64,000 bases of DNA. It comes from Enemella evansiae. Its GTDB lineage: Bacteria; Pseudomonadota; Alphaproteobacteria; Rhodobacterales; Rhodobacteraceae. Under the pieces are notes generated by a model. The model was given only the letters and a program-made list of their open reading frames with translations. It made no database searches and was not told where the DNA came from. The position numbers and the translations under genes were made by a program. The stretch covers positions 310,001 to 374,000 of the forward strand of contig JAFKDC010000001.1 in NCBI GenBank assembly GCA_017255395.1. The letters are read 5' to 3'. Below are positions 27,701-36,200 of this stretch, piece by piece (position 1 is the stretch's first letter; each line of letters opens with the position of its first letter).

Positions 27701-29215
27701 CGCCTCGAAGGCCGCCTGCATGGTCAGCCCGCGATCGTGGCCGGTGTCGGTGGCGTTCCACAGGTCGAGAACCTGCGCCCGTTCCGCCTTGGGCAGGGGG
27801 GTGTCGGGCTCTGTGGCCCAAAGCTCCAGCCGGGCGGCCAGAAGCTCTGCCTGCGCCGGGTCGATGCGGGCGGTGTCATAGGACAGGGCGCCGGTGCGCT
27901 GAACCGTCAGCGCGGTGCCGGGCACATGGGCCGCCTCTGCGATGCCAAGCGCTGGGGTCTCGGGCCAGTCGAGGTCGGGGTCGCGGGCGAAGAGATCGGC
28001 AAAGACCGGCCCGGCGCTGTCGGACAGGCCGCTTTCGCTGGCGCGGCGCGGCGTCCATGGCAGGCAGAGGCCGCTTTGCGCCGCGCGGCTGACGGAATCG
28101 TCGGCAAAGGCGAGGTCCGGCGCGGACTGGCCGGTGATCCGCCGCGCCCAAAGCGCGGTCAGCACGTCGCGGTCGCAGCCCTCGGGCAGGCTCAGCGGCC
28201 GCGTCTCGATCTCGGTGCCCGTGCCGCGCAGGCCGGGCAGCATGGCCGCGTCGAATGTGGCGAAGGCGCGCCGCAGGGCGGCCTCGCGGCGGGCAATGGC
28301 GGTGATCTGGGCCTCGGGCAACAGCGGGCCGGTGGGCAGGACATCCCCGACCGCAGCGACCTGGTTTGCGCTGACCGGGGCGCCGCAGATCCGCGCCAGC
28401 GACAGCCGCAGCGCGCCGCCGCCGCAGGCGACGGTCAGCGCGGTTTCAGAGGTCTCCAGGACGGTGCCAGGCGCGGCCTGGCTGGCGGTTTCCGTGGCCC
28501 CCGTGACCAGCCAGAGACCGGCGGCCGTCCGCAGCTTCGCGCGCGCCAGCGGGTTCCAGTAGGAGCCGTGATCCAGCGCGCGCAGCAGCCGCGCCAGATC
28601 CGCCGCCGGGCGGGTGAGGTCCAGCACGCCCTGCTGCGCGGGCCGGTCGGTGAGGGCGTGATAGCTGCGCGCGGACAGGTCCTGCGGCACCCGGCGCAGC
28701 GTGCCGTCCAACTGGTCCAGCAGCGCCGGGAAAGAGGCGATGGCCGCCTCGTAGGCCTTGGTGTTCAGGGTCAGCGCGGTGTCATTGGCGGCAATGTCGA
28801 AGGCGCGCGACACGAGGATATCGCCCTCGTCCACGCCGCCCTCGATCAGGTGCCAGGTGATGCCGTGCTGGGTCTCGCCCTCGATCAGCGCCCAGACCGG
28901 GGCGTTCAGCCCGGCGTGGCGCGGCAGCGGGCCGTCGTGGAAGTTCACCGCGCCCTTCGCGGGCAGGGCCAGCACGTCCCCCGGTATGATGGACAGGTTG
29001 GCGATCGACAGCAGCCAGTCGCAGGACAGGCCCGCAAGCCGCGCCCCAAGGTCGGCGCCCGGCGCCTCGACCCGAAGGCCCCGGGCCTGCGCCCAGCCCG
29101 CGACGTCGGTGTTGCGGGTGACAACCGCAGAGACCGCATTGCCCTGGGCCAGCAGCTGTTCCGCGCATTGCACCAGCAGGGACTGGTCGCCGATGAGGAT
29201 CGAGGAAAATGCCAT
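24710..29215 (-). CDS. NRPS: formyltransferase - adenylation domain with embedded luciferase-like monooxygenase - carrier protein
   Basis: This is a 1501-residue single-module synthetase. Residues 1-285 are a formyltransferase domain (Asn91 and His93 in NFHDGPLPRHAG, Asp132 in DEGDIL, then a C-terminal subdomain), expected to use N10-formyl-THF. Residues 300-490 look like a condensation-domain remnant without HHxxxDG. Adenylation motifs run from about 500 to 1360: A3 YTSGSTGKPKG, A4 FDISVLELF, A5 NMYGPTETT, A7 YGTGDL, A10 NKKVDRKAL. Between A4 and A5, residues 726-1060 form an FMN-dependent luciferase-like monooxygenase (WTPERHFHAFGGPYPNP), as in the MupA/Atu3671 group. The pocket reads DILQYGMIWK by eye, close to the glycine code DILQLGLIWK. 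A carrier domain follows (Ser1422 in LGGHSL). There is no thioesterase. ATG 29215 follows AAGGA at 8 bases. Confidence 0.9.
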   Translation of the reverse strand: MAFSSILIGDQSLLVQCAEQLLAQGNAVSAVVTRNTDVAGWAQARGLRVEAPGADLGARLAGLSCDWLLSIANLSIIPGDVLALPAKGAVNFHDGPLPRHAGLNAPVWALIEGETQHGITWHLIEGGVDEGDILVSRAFDIAANDTALTLNTKAYEAAIASFPALLDQLDGTLRRVPQDLSARSYHALTDRPAQQGVLDLTRPAADLARLLRALDHGSYWNPLARAKLRTAAGLWLVTGATETASQAAPGTVLETSETALTVACGGGALRLSLARICGAPVSANQVAAVGDVLPTGPLLPEAQITAIARREAALRRAFATFDAAMLPGLRGTGTEIETRPLSLPEGCDRDVLTALWARRITGQSAPDLAFADDSVSRAAQSGLCLPWTPRRASESGLSDSAGPVFADLFARDPDLDWPETPALGIAEAAHVPGTALTVQRTGALSYDTARIDPAQAELLAARLELWATEPDTPLPKAERAQVLDLWNATDTGHDRGLTMQAAFEAQVARTPDAVALIFEDQRVTYADLNARANRAAYLLREMGVGAETVVGLCCRRSVDLMVGALAILKAGGAYLPMDPGYPADRLKHFVEDSSAPVIVTQAGVEPQLPEHRAEVLVLDAEPRLATAPDSNPSPLSGPENLAYMIYTSGSTGKPKGVMIEHRNVLNFYTGMDAHIPAQGTWLAVTSLSFDISVLELFWTTARGLTVVLTGDEDRGLISKGPMPTGGAGMEYSLYYWGNDDGAGRDKYRLLLEGAQFADDNGFVAVWTPERHFHAFGGPYPNPAVTGAAVAGVTKRIGVRGGSVVAPLHHPARIAEEWAVIDNLTNGRAGMAIASGWQPDDFVLRPENTPPANKPAMMESIETVRKLWRGEAVAFPRKDGSLHEVVTQPRPVSKELPVWVTTAGNPETWREAGRAGCNVLTHLLGQSVDEVGGKIALYHEALREAGHDPANFSVTLMLHTFLSDSRDHAREIAREPMKDYLRSAAGLIKQYAWAFPAFKRPEGVSNAFDLQLDGLEPEELDAILDFAFERYFTDSGLFGTVEDALARTDDLKRIGVTEIACLIDYGIDRETVLEGLKPLAQVVKAAKAAPELAADDFSIAAQIVRHGVTHLQCTPSMARMIAMNDEARFALRGVQHVYVGGEPLPGALVDEFRGLTGATLTNMYGPTETTIWSSVEPVTGGEAVVNIGQPLANQRLYVLGPDRQPVGVGMEGELWIGGEGVTRGYWNRPDLTADRFTDNPFHAGRMYGTGDLVRRRADGRIDFVGRVDGQIKLRGHRIELGEIEAALEAVPGVTQAVVVPREDQPGDLRLVGYYTGGMQDEPTLRATLSETLPAIMVPARFVALDAFPLTPNKKVDRKALPAPAARRVEAPAPRREAAATAAPARPGKPAKSVEQAVARIWTSVLGVSEIGPRDSFFDLGGHSLLAVQAHRALRDELGAKQLSITDIFRFPVLADLAERVSQLVDGLPAPHPAQAPAAAPERAQSRSDAMARRREMRARRRA

Positions 29216-29227
29216 GTCGTTAATCCT

Positions 29228-30235
29228 TCAGACCTTGCTCGCGGCCCGGCGCGTCACCGCCCGGACCGCCTGCGGCTTTCCCGGCAGGGGCCGGAGCATT
29301 GCATGCATGTCATGTGCAATCATGTGGCGCAAAAAGCGCGGGGGGTCGGCGGGCGGTTTGCCCTGCACCAGTCTGCGCAGGCGCCAGAGTCCGCCGCCGG
29401 TGACATGGGCAAGGGTTGCCAGAATGGCCCCGCCCTTTCCGTAAGCTTTTGAAAAGTAATGCCAGCGGCTGTCCAGCCAGAAACCGGGGATGCGCGACCA
29501 GGTCTTCATGCCGGTCGAGACAGAGCCGATATGCGCCACCACGCTGTCGCGCTGGTAATGCGTTTCATAGCCCGCGGCCGCGGCCCGGCGGCACAGGTCG
29601 GTTTCCTCGAAATACAGAAAGAAGGTCTCGTCGAAGAGGCCGATGCGCTCCAGCATCTCGTGCCGCATCAGCATGGAGGCACCGGCCAGCCAGTCGACCC
29701 GCTGCGTGGTCTCGGGGATTTCCAGCGGGACGCGGTGCCTGGCCAGCAGCCGCGAGATCGGGCCGAAGCGCGCGGCGCCCTCCAGTTCGGACCAGACCGA
29801 GGGGAAGCGGAAGGCGGTGACATGCGGCACGCCGTCCTCGCCTTCGATATAGCTGCCTGCAATCCCGGCCTGCGGGTGGGTTTCTAGGTGATCGACCAGC
29901 AGGCGCAGCGCGTCGGGGCGCGGGAAGGCGTCTGAATTCAGGATGTATACATAGTCCGGCGCCCTGCCGTCCGACATGCCCGCGCGGATGCCGACGTTGT
30001 TGCCCGCGCCGAAGCCGCCGTTGTGGCCAGAGGCGATGACCCGCACCGGCCAGCCCTGCGCCGCGACATGGGCCTGAATCGTCTCGAAAGAGCCGTCACC
30101 GGAGTCGTTGTCCACGATCACAAGTTCGGCGTTCAGCCCCTCCATCGCGCGCAGCGCCGAGGCTGCCGAGCGCAGGGTCATCCCGGGGGTGCGGAAGTTC
30201 AGGGATACAACAAGTATACGAGGCGCCGATGTCAT
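29228..30235 (-). CDS. WbbL-like family 2 glycosyltransferase within the PKS/NRPS operon
   Basis: This is a 335-residue GT-A enzyme resembling rhamnosyltransferases of the WbbL group. It has ILVVSLNFRTPGMT at the N-terminus, IVDNDSGDGS, the signature NGGFGAGNNVGI, NSDAF as the DxD-like metal site, and FLYFEETDLCRRA with the catalytic acidic pair. Its start overlaps the PKS stop by 4 bases, and its stop lies 12 bases before the NRPS start, so it is translated as part of the biosynthetic operon. The simplest reading is that it glycosylates the PKS/NRPS product or joins that product to a lipid-linked sugar. It could also serve the surrounding polysaccharide pathway. Confidence 0.85.
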   Translation of the reverse strand: MTSAPRILVVSLNFRTPGMTLRSAASALRAMEGLNAELVIVDNDSGDGSFETIQAHVAAQGWPVRVIASGHNGGFGAGNNVGIRAGMSDGRAPDYVYILNSDAFPRPDALRLLVDHLETHPQAGIAGSYIEGEDGVPHVTAFRFPSVWSELEGAARFGPISRLLARHRVPLEIPETTQRVDWLAGASMLMRHEMLERIGLFDETFFLYFEETDLCRRAAAAGYETHYQRDSVVAHIGSVSTGMKTWSRIPGFWLDSRWHYFSKAYGKGGAILATLAHVTGGGLWRLRRLVQGKPPADPPRFLRHMIAHDMHAMLRPLPGKPQAVRAVTRRAASKV

Positions 30236-33200
30236 TCCGCTGCCCTCCCCCGGAAATGCACCACTTCGCCGCGACCGCCAGAGAAGGCCTCGGCCTCTTC
30301 GATGGCACGGCCCATCAGGGCGGCCAGAACGCGCACGTTGGGTTCCAGCACCATGCTGTCGTGATCGCCCGGCACCTCGTGCACCTCGACCTGTGGGGCC
30401 ACCAGCCCCCAGTCGTTGTCATGGGTCACATAGGTCCGTTCGGAACTGACCAAACGGCCGCCGCCAACCGTCCATTTGCCCGTCAGTGGCGGACGGTACA
30501 GCACCAGCCGACCGCTCCACGGGGCGACGGTATAGGCGGCGATGGCCCGGTAGAAGGCGGCCTCGATCTCGGCGTTGTGGAAGCCGTGAACCGCGCCGGT
30601 GGGCTCTGCCTGGCGGCGTTTCGCGATTTCCCAGGCGATGCGGTTCCTGGCCCAGACGAAGGGGTAAAGCGGCCCCCTGGCGCGGGCCTGCTGCCACTGG
30701 ATCGCCAGCCGGTCGCCGCGCGTCAGCGGGCGGCGCTGCGGCAGCGGCGTGTCCAGCATCACCACCAGAGAGACCTCTTCGCCCGCCGCTTCGAGCTGGC
30801 GTGCCACCTCGTAGGCAGAGATGCCGCCGCCCGAGAAGCCGCCCAGCATGTAGGGCCCCTGCGCCTGCACCTGCCGGATTTCGGCGATATAGTCGCGGGC
30901 GGCCTCTTCGATGGTCTCGTGCGGCGCCTCGCCGCCGTAAAGACCGCGCGCCTGCACCCCGTAGAAGGGCCGGTCGGCGCCCAGAAGATGCGCGAGATGG
31001 CGCAGGTTCAGAACGTTGCCGAACATGCCGGCGATCAGGAAGAAGGGCTGCCGGGCGCCGCCGTCGCCGTCATGCATGGGCACAAGGTGGGTAAAGCGGC
31101 GTTCGGGCGCCTTCGGGGCCTCTCCGGGCTGGTCCAGCGGCCCGGTCTGCGCCTCGATCAGCGCGGCACAGGCGCGGATCGTCGGCGCCTCGAACAGGAT
31201 GGAGATCGGGAAATCGACATTGAAGGCCTTCTTGACCATGGCGAACAGCCGCACGGCGATCAGCGAGTGGCCGCCAAGGTCGAAAAAGCTGTCCTCGGCA
31301 CCGACGTTCGAGACGCCCAGAAGCTCTTGCCAGAAACCGGCAAGCCGGGTCTCGATCTCGCCCTCGGGGGCGACGAAGTCGCTGTCGAGCTGCGGGCGGT
31401 CGAAGGTCTGCACCGGGCCGCGTTCGGCGCTGGTGGCCCCGGCCTGCTGCGTCAGCGCGTCCAGATCCATCGAAGAGACGACGACCTGCGGCAGGCCAAG
31501 GGCAAGGGCGCGGGCAAAGGCCTCTGGCCCTTCTTCCGGGCGGATGCCCTGGCTGAGGTTGTGGGCCAGACGCTCTTCGGCGGGCGACAGCGGCTGCGTG
31601 GCATCGCTGCCGTCGACCTCGACCTCGGTCGCCGTCAGGGCCGGGGTGGCGCGCAGGATGTCGGTGCTGGCCAGCTTGCGGATGGTGAAACCCTTGACCT
31701 CGACCAGCACGGTGCCGTCCGGCGCGCACAGCGTGACGTCGAAGCTGGCGGTTTCCGCATCGGCGCGGTTGCGGGCGGCGTTGCGGACCCAGGACACGAT
31801 GCTGTCGCCCAGCGGCGCATGCACCCGGACCGAGGCATAGCGCACCGGCGCCCAGAGATGCGTGGGCTGCCAGCCGTCGATCAGCTCCATCGCCCAGCCG
31901 GTCGCGATATCCAGAAGCGCGGGGTGCAACAGGCAGCTATCCCCGGCGGCCTCGGCGGGCAGCGACAGGTCGGCGATCCCCTCGCCCTTGCCAAGGGCGG
32001 TGCGGTCCAGCACGCGCCAGCGCGGCCCGAAGTCCAGCAGCACCTCTTGCGCGGCACTCAGCTTGGCGCCGTTGCCCTCGACACGGGCATTGCAGCGGTC
32101 GCGGATCTCGGACAGATCCAGCGGCGCCGGGCGGTGCATCGGCAGCAGCGACAGCGAGGCCTCGGCAATGGGCGCGCGGCCCTTGCGACCGTTCAGCGTG
32201 GCATCGGCCAGCACCTCGAAGCGGTAGCCCGAATCGCTCCGCACGAGGCGGGTGCGCATCTGGCGGGCGCCGCCCTCGGCCACGCGCAGGGGGCGCAGGA
32301 AGGCAAGGTCGCGGATCTCGAAGGGGCCGTCCTCGTGGTGGGCGCTCAGCGCGTGGGCGGCCAGCGTCAGGTAGCCGGTGCCGGGCAGCAGGGCGTCGCC
32401 GTCGCGGGTGCGGTGTTCGTCGATGATCCAGTCGTCCTGCCCCAGTGTGGTGTCGAAGACCCGGTTGTCGTGATCGTCGAAGGAGGCGGTGTCCAGCAGC
32501 GGCAGCGCCACCTCCTGCACCGGCGCCGGGGCGATGTCGCCGGTGCGCGCGGCCACGGCCTCGGCGGCCATGCCGACCTCGGCCCAGATGCCCCAGTTGA
32601 TCGCGGTGACGCGGGTCTTGCCCTGCCGCCCCTGCGCATAGGCGTTCAGGAATTCGTTCGCGGCGACGTAATCGACCTGCCCCACCGGCGCGGTGACGGT
32701 GGAGGAAGAGGCGAACAGCGCCATCCAGTCCAGATCGCCGTCGGGGAAGACCTCTTCCAGGACCAGCGTGCCGTGGATCTTGGGGGTAAAGACATCCTCG
32801 ATGCTGGCGGGTGTCTTGGTCAGCAGCGGCGCATCGTCGATGATCCCGGCGCCGTGGATGACCCCGGTGATGCGGCCAAAGCGCGCCTCGGCCTCGGCCC
32901 GCGCGGCCTGCATCTGGCCCGTGTTGCAGACATCGGCGGCCAGGGTCAGGACCTCGGCGCCCTCGGCCTCCAGCGCCTCGACGGCGCGGATGCGGCGGGC
33001 GGTGCTGTCCTGCGGGGCATGGCGGGCGAGGTAGTCGGCCCAGTCGGCGCGATCCGGCAGGGCCCTGCGCGCCAGCAGGACAAGGTTCGTGCCGCGCCGC
33101 GCCATGGCCCGCGCCAGTGTCAGCCCGACGCCGCCAAAGCCGCCGGTCAGCAGGACGGTGCCGCCTTCGGGCAGGTCCGCGGCCTCGGGCAGGGCGCGCG

Positions 33201-36200
33201 GCTTCATCGCGCATTCGAAGCGGCGGTCGCCGCGCAGCGCCGCGATCCGGTTGCCGGGTTCGGACAGCAGCTCTTCGAGCACCCGGCCGGCCAGCGCGTC
33301 CATGGCCTGCGCCTGCGCGGCACGCGCCCTGGCGGCCCCAAGGAAAGAGGCCTCCGCCGTGACCGGCAGGGTCAGGTCCAGCGTGCCGACCGTCACGCCC
33401 GGCAGCTCGCGCGGGATCACCCGCGCCGGTCCCGCCAGCGTTGCCTTGGACGGGTAGGGCAGCGCCTCGTCCCGCAGCCGGGCCGCACCGTTGGTGACGA
33501 CCGAGATATGCAGCGGTCGCGGAATGCTCTCCGCCTCCAGCGCCTGCGCAAGGAACAGCAGCGCGTAAAAGCCTTGCTCCTGCACCCGGTGCAGGAAGGA
33601 CGACCCGGGCCGGTGGCTCTCGTCCGCGGTCAGCAGCCAGAGATGCGCGATCCGGGTGGGGACAAGGCCGCGCTGCGACAGATCCTGCATCAGCAGGTCA
33701 TAGCCCTCGCGCCCGCGTTCCGGCGCCAGCAGGTAGGAATGCTCTGCCGTCCGGGCAAAGGCATCGCCCGCCCGGACGTCGATCACCGCCTGCCCGGCGC
33801 CGCGCAGGCGTTCGACCAGCCGGGCGCCGATCCCGGCGTCGTCCAGGAAGACCAGCCAGACCTGCGGCGCGGCCTCCTCCAGCCCGTCGACCACATCGAC
33901 CTCGACCGGCGCGCCGCGCGGTCGCCAGACCGGCGCCCAGCCCCAGCCCCCGATCTCGTCGCTGCGCATCAGGTATTGCGGCGCCGCCTCGGTCGCCGCC
34001 TCGCCGGGGGCAATGAAATAGGGGCTGCGTTGGAAGGCATAGGTCGGCAGCGGCACGCGGTGGCGCGGCGCCTCGCCCCAGACCTGCCCCCAGTCGATGT
34101 CCACGCCCAGGACCCAGAGCCGGCCCAGCACCTCGAACATATGAACGTCGTCGGCCACCGCCTCATCGGGGTGGCGCAGCGACGACAGCACCGCATTGGC
34201 ATTGGTCTGGCCATGCTGGCGCGCCAGCGAGGTCAGCGCCTTGCCCGGTCCGACCTCCAGAAAGACGCGGTTCTCCCCGGCCAGCGCCGCGACGCAATCG
34301 GCAAACAGAACCGTGCCGCGCAGGTGATCGACCCAGTAATCCGGGCTCTGCGCCTCTTCCGCCGTCATCGCGCGCCCGTGCAGGTTCGAGGTCAGCGGGA
34401 TCTGCGGCGCATGCAGCGGGATCGCGCGCAGGTAGGCGCGGAAGCGCTCGAGGATGGGCGCCAGCATCCGGCTGTGCGCGGCGATGTCGATGCCGATGCG
34501 GCGGCACTCCACCTCCTGCGCCTTCAGCCGTTCTTCCAGCGCGTCCAGATCCGCCTGCGGACCGGAGGCCACCGACAACCCCGGCGCGTTCACGGCGCCA
34601 AGGTCCAGCGCCTCGCCCAGAAGCGGCCGCAGTTCTTCTGCGGGCAGGGCAACCGACAGCATCCCGCCCTCCGGCACCTCGTCGAAGAGCGCGCCGCGCA
34701 GGTGCACCAGCCCGATGCAATCCTCGAAGCTCATCACGCCCGCGATGCAGGCGGCGGTGTTCTCGCCCATGGAATGCCCGGTCAGGGCCACAGGCTCCAG
34801 ACCCCAGCTCATCCAGAGCCGGGCCAGGGCGACCTCGGTGATCATGATCAGGGGCAGCTGCAGCGAGGGCTTCAGAAGCGCCTTGTCCGCCGCCGCCTCA
34901 TCCCCGCGCGCGGGCAGCCAAAGCTCCCGGACCCCTGGCTTCTTCTCTGCGGAAATACTCATTGCCCCGGCGGCCTCGGGCGCCCCGGTCAGCGTTTCGA
35001 GATGCGCCAGCCCCCGGTCCATCCACTCGGCGAAGACCGGCTCTGTCTCGTAAAGGTCGCGCGCCATGCCGGCGTATTGCGCGCCGCCGCCGGGGAACAT
35101 GAAGACCACCTCGGGCCGGTCCAGCGCGCTATGGTCGTGCATCCGGCGCGGCTCTGCGCCCTCCAGCAGGCGGGCGGCCTGCTCATGCGTTTCGGCCACG
35201 ACGATCCGGCGCTTCTCGAAGGCGCGGCGGCCCTCCTTCAGCGTCCAGGCGACGTCCGCCAGCGATTGCTCGGGATGGGCGCGCAGATGCTCGGCCAGAC
35301 GCGTGGCGTTGGCATCCAGCGCCGCCTTCGACCGGCCAGAGACGGTGAGGATCTGGAACGGCCAGTCACTCTCGGCGGGGGCGTCACGCTCGGGCGCCTC
35401 TTCCAGCACCACATGCGCATTGGTGCCGCCGACCCCCAGCGAGTTCACCCCGGCGCGGCGCGGATGGGCCCCGCGCTCCCATGCGGTCAGGCGGTCGTTG
35501 ACGCGAAAGGGCGAGGTTTCGAAGTCGATGGCGGGGTTCGGCGCCTCATAGCCCAGCGAGGGCGGCATCTGCCGGTGGTGCAGCGCGAGGCTGGCCTTGA
35601 TCAGCGAGGCCACGCCCGCCGCCGTGTCGAGGTGCCCGATATTGGTCTTGACGGAACCGATGCGGCAGTGGCCCACGGCCTCGCTGGTCTCGGCAAAGGC
35701 CTGCGTCAGCGCCGCCACCTCGATGGGGTCGCCAAGGTAGGTGCCGGTGCCGTGGCATTCGACGTAATCGACGGTATCCGCCGTCACGCCCGCCATGCTC
35801 TGCGCCTCGGCCACCGCATCCGCCTGCCCCTCGACCGAGGGGGCGAGGTAGCCCGCCTTCTGCGCGCCGTCGTTGTTGACGGCGCTGCCCTTGATGACGG
35901 CCCAGATGTGGTCGCCGTCGGCCACCGCATCCGCCAGCCGCCGCAGCACCACGACTCCCGCGCCAGAGCCGAAGACGGTGCCTTTCGCGCGGTGGTCGAA
36001 GGCGTGGCAGGCGCCGTCGGGCGAGAGGATCTCGTTTTCCTTGTAGAGATAGCCGCGCCCCTGCGGCAGCTCGATGGTCACGCCGCCCGCGATGGCCATG
36101 TCGCATTCGCCGTTCAGCAGCGCCTGCGCGGCGTAATGCGTGGCCACAAGCGAGGTCGAACAGGCCGTTTGCAGGTTGATCGACGGCCCGTGCAGGTTCA

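Noticed and set aside
24710-29215. The NRPS monooxygenase segment as a sign of a misassembled or inserted separate gene.
   Set aside because: Adenylation motifs resume in frame on both sides, and embedded luciferase-like domains between A4 and A5 are known in this protein group.
24806-29452. A very long open frame on the plus strand, antisense to the NRPS gene (about 1,550 codons).
   Set aside because: GC-rich codon use on the real strand leaves the opposite frame free of stops. The translation has no domain and is Gly/Arg/His-rich, while the minus strand has full NRPS motifs.
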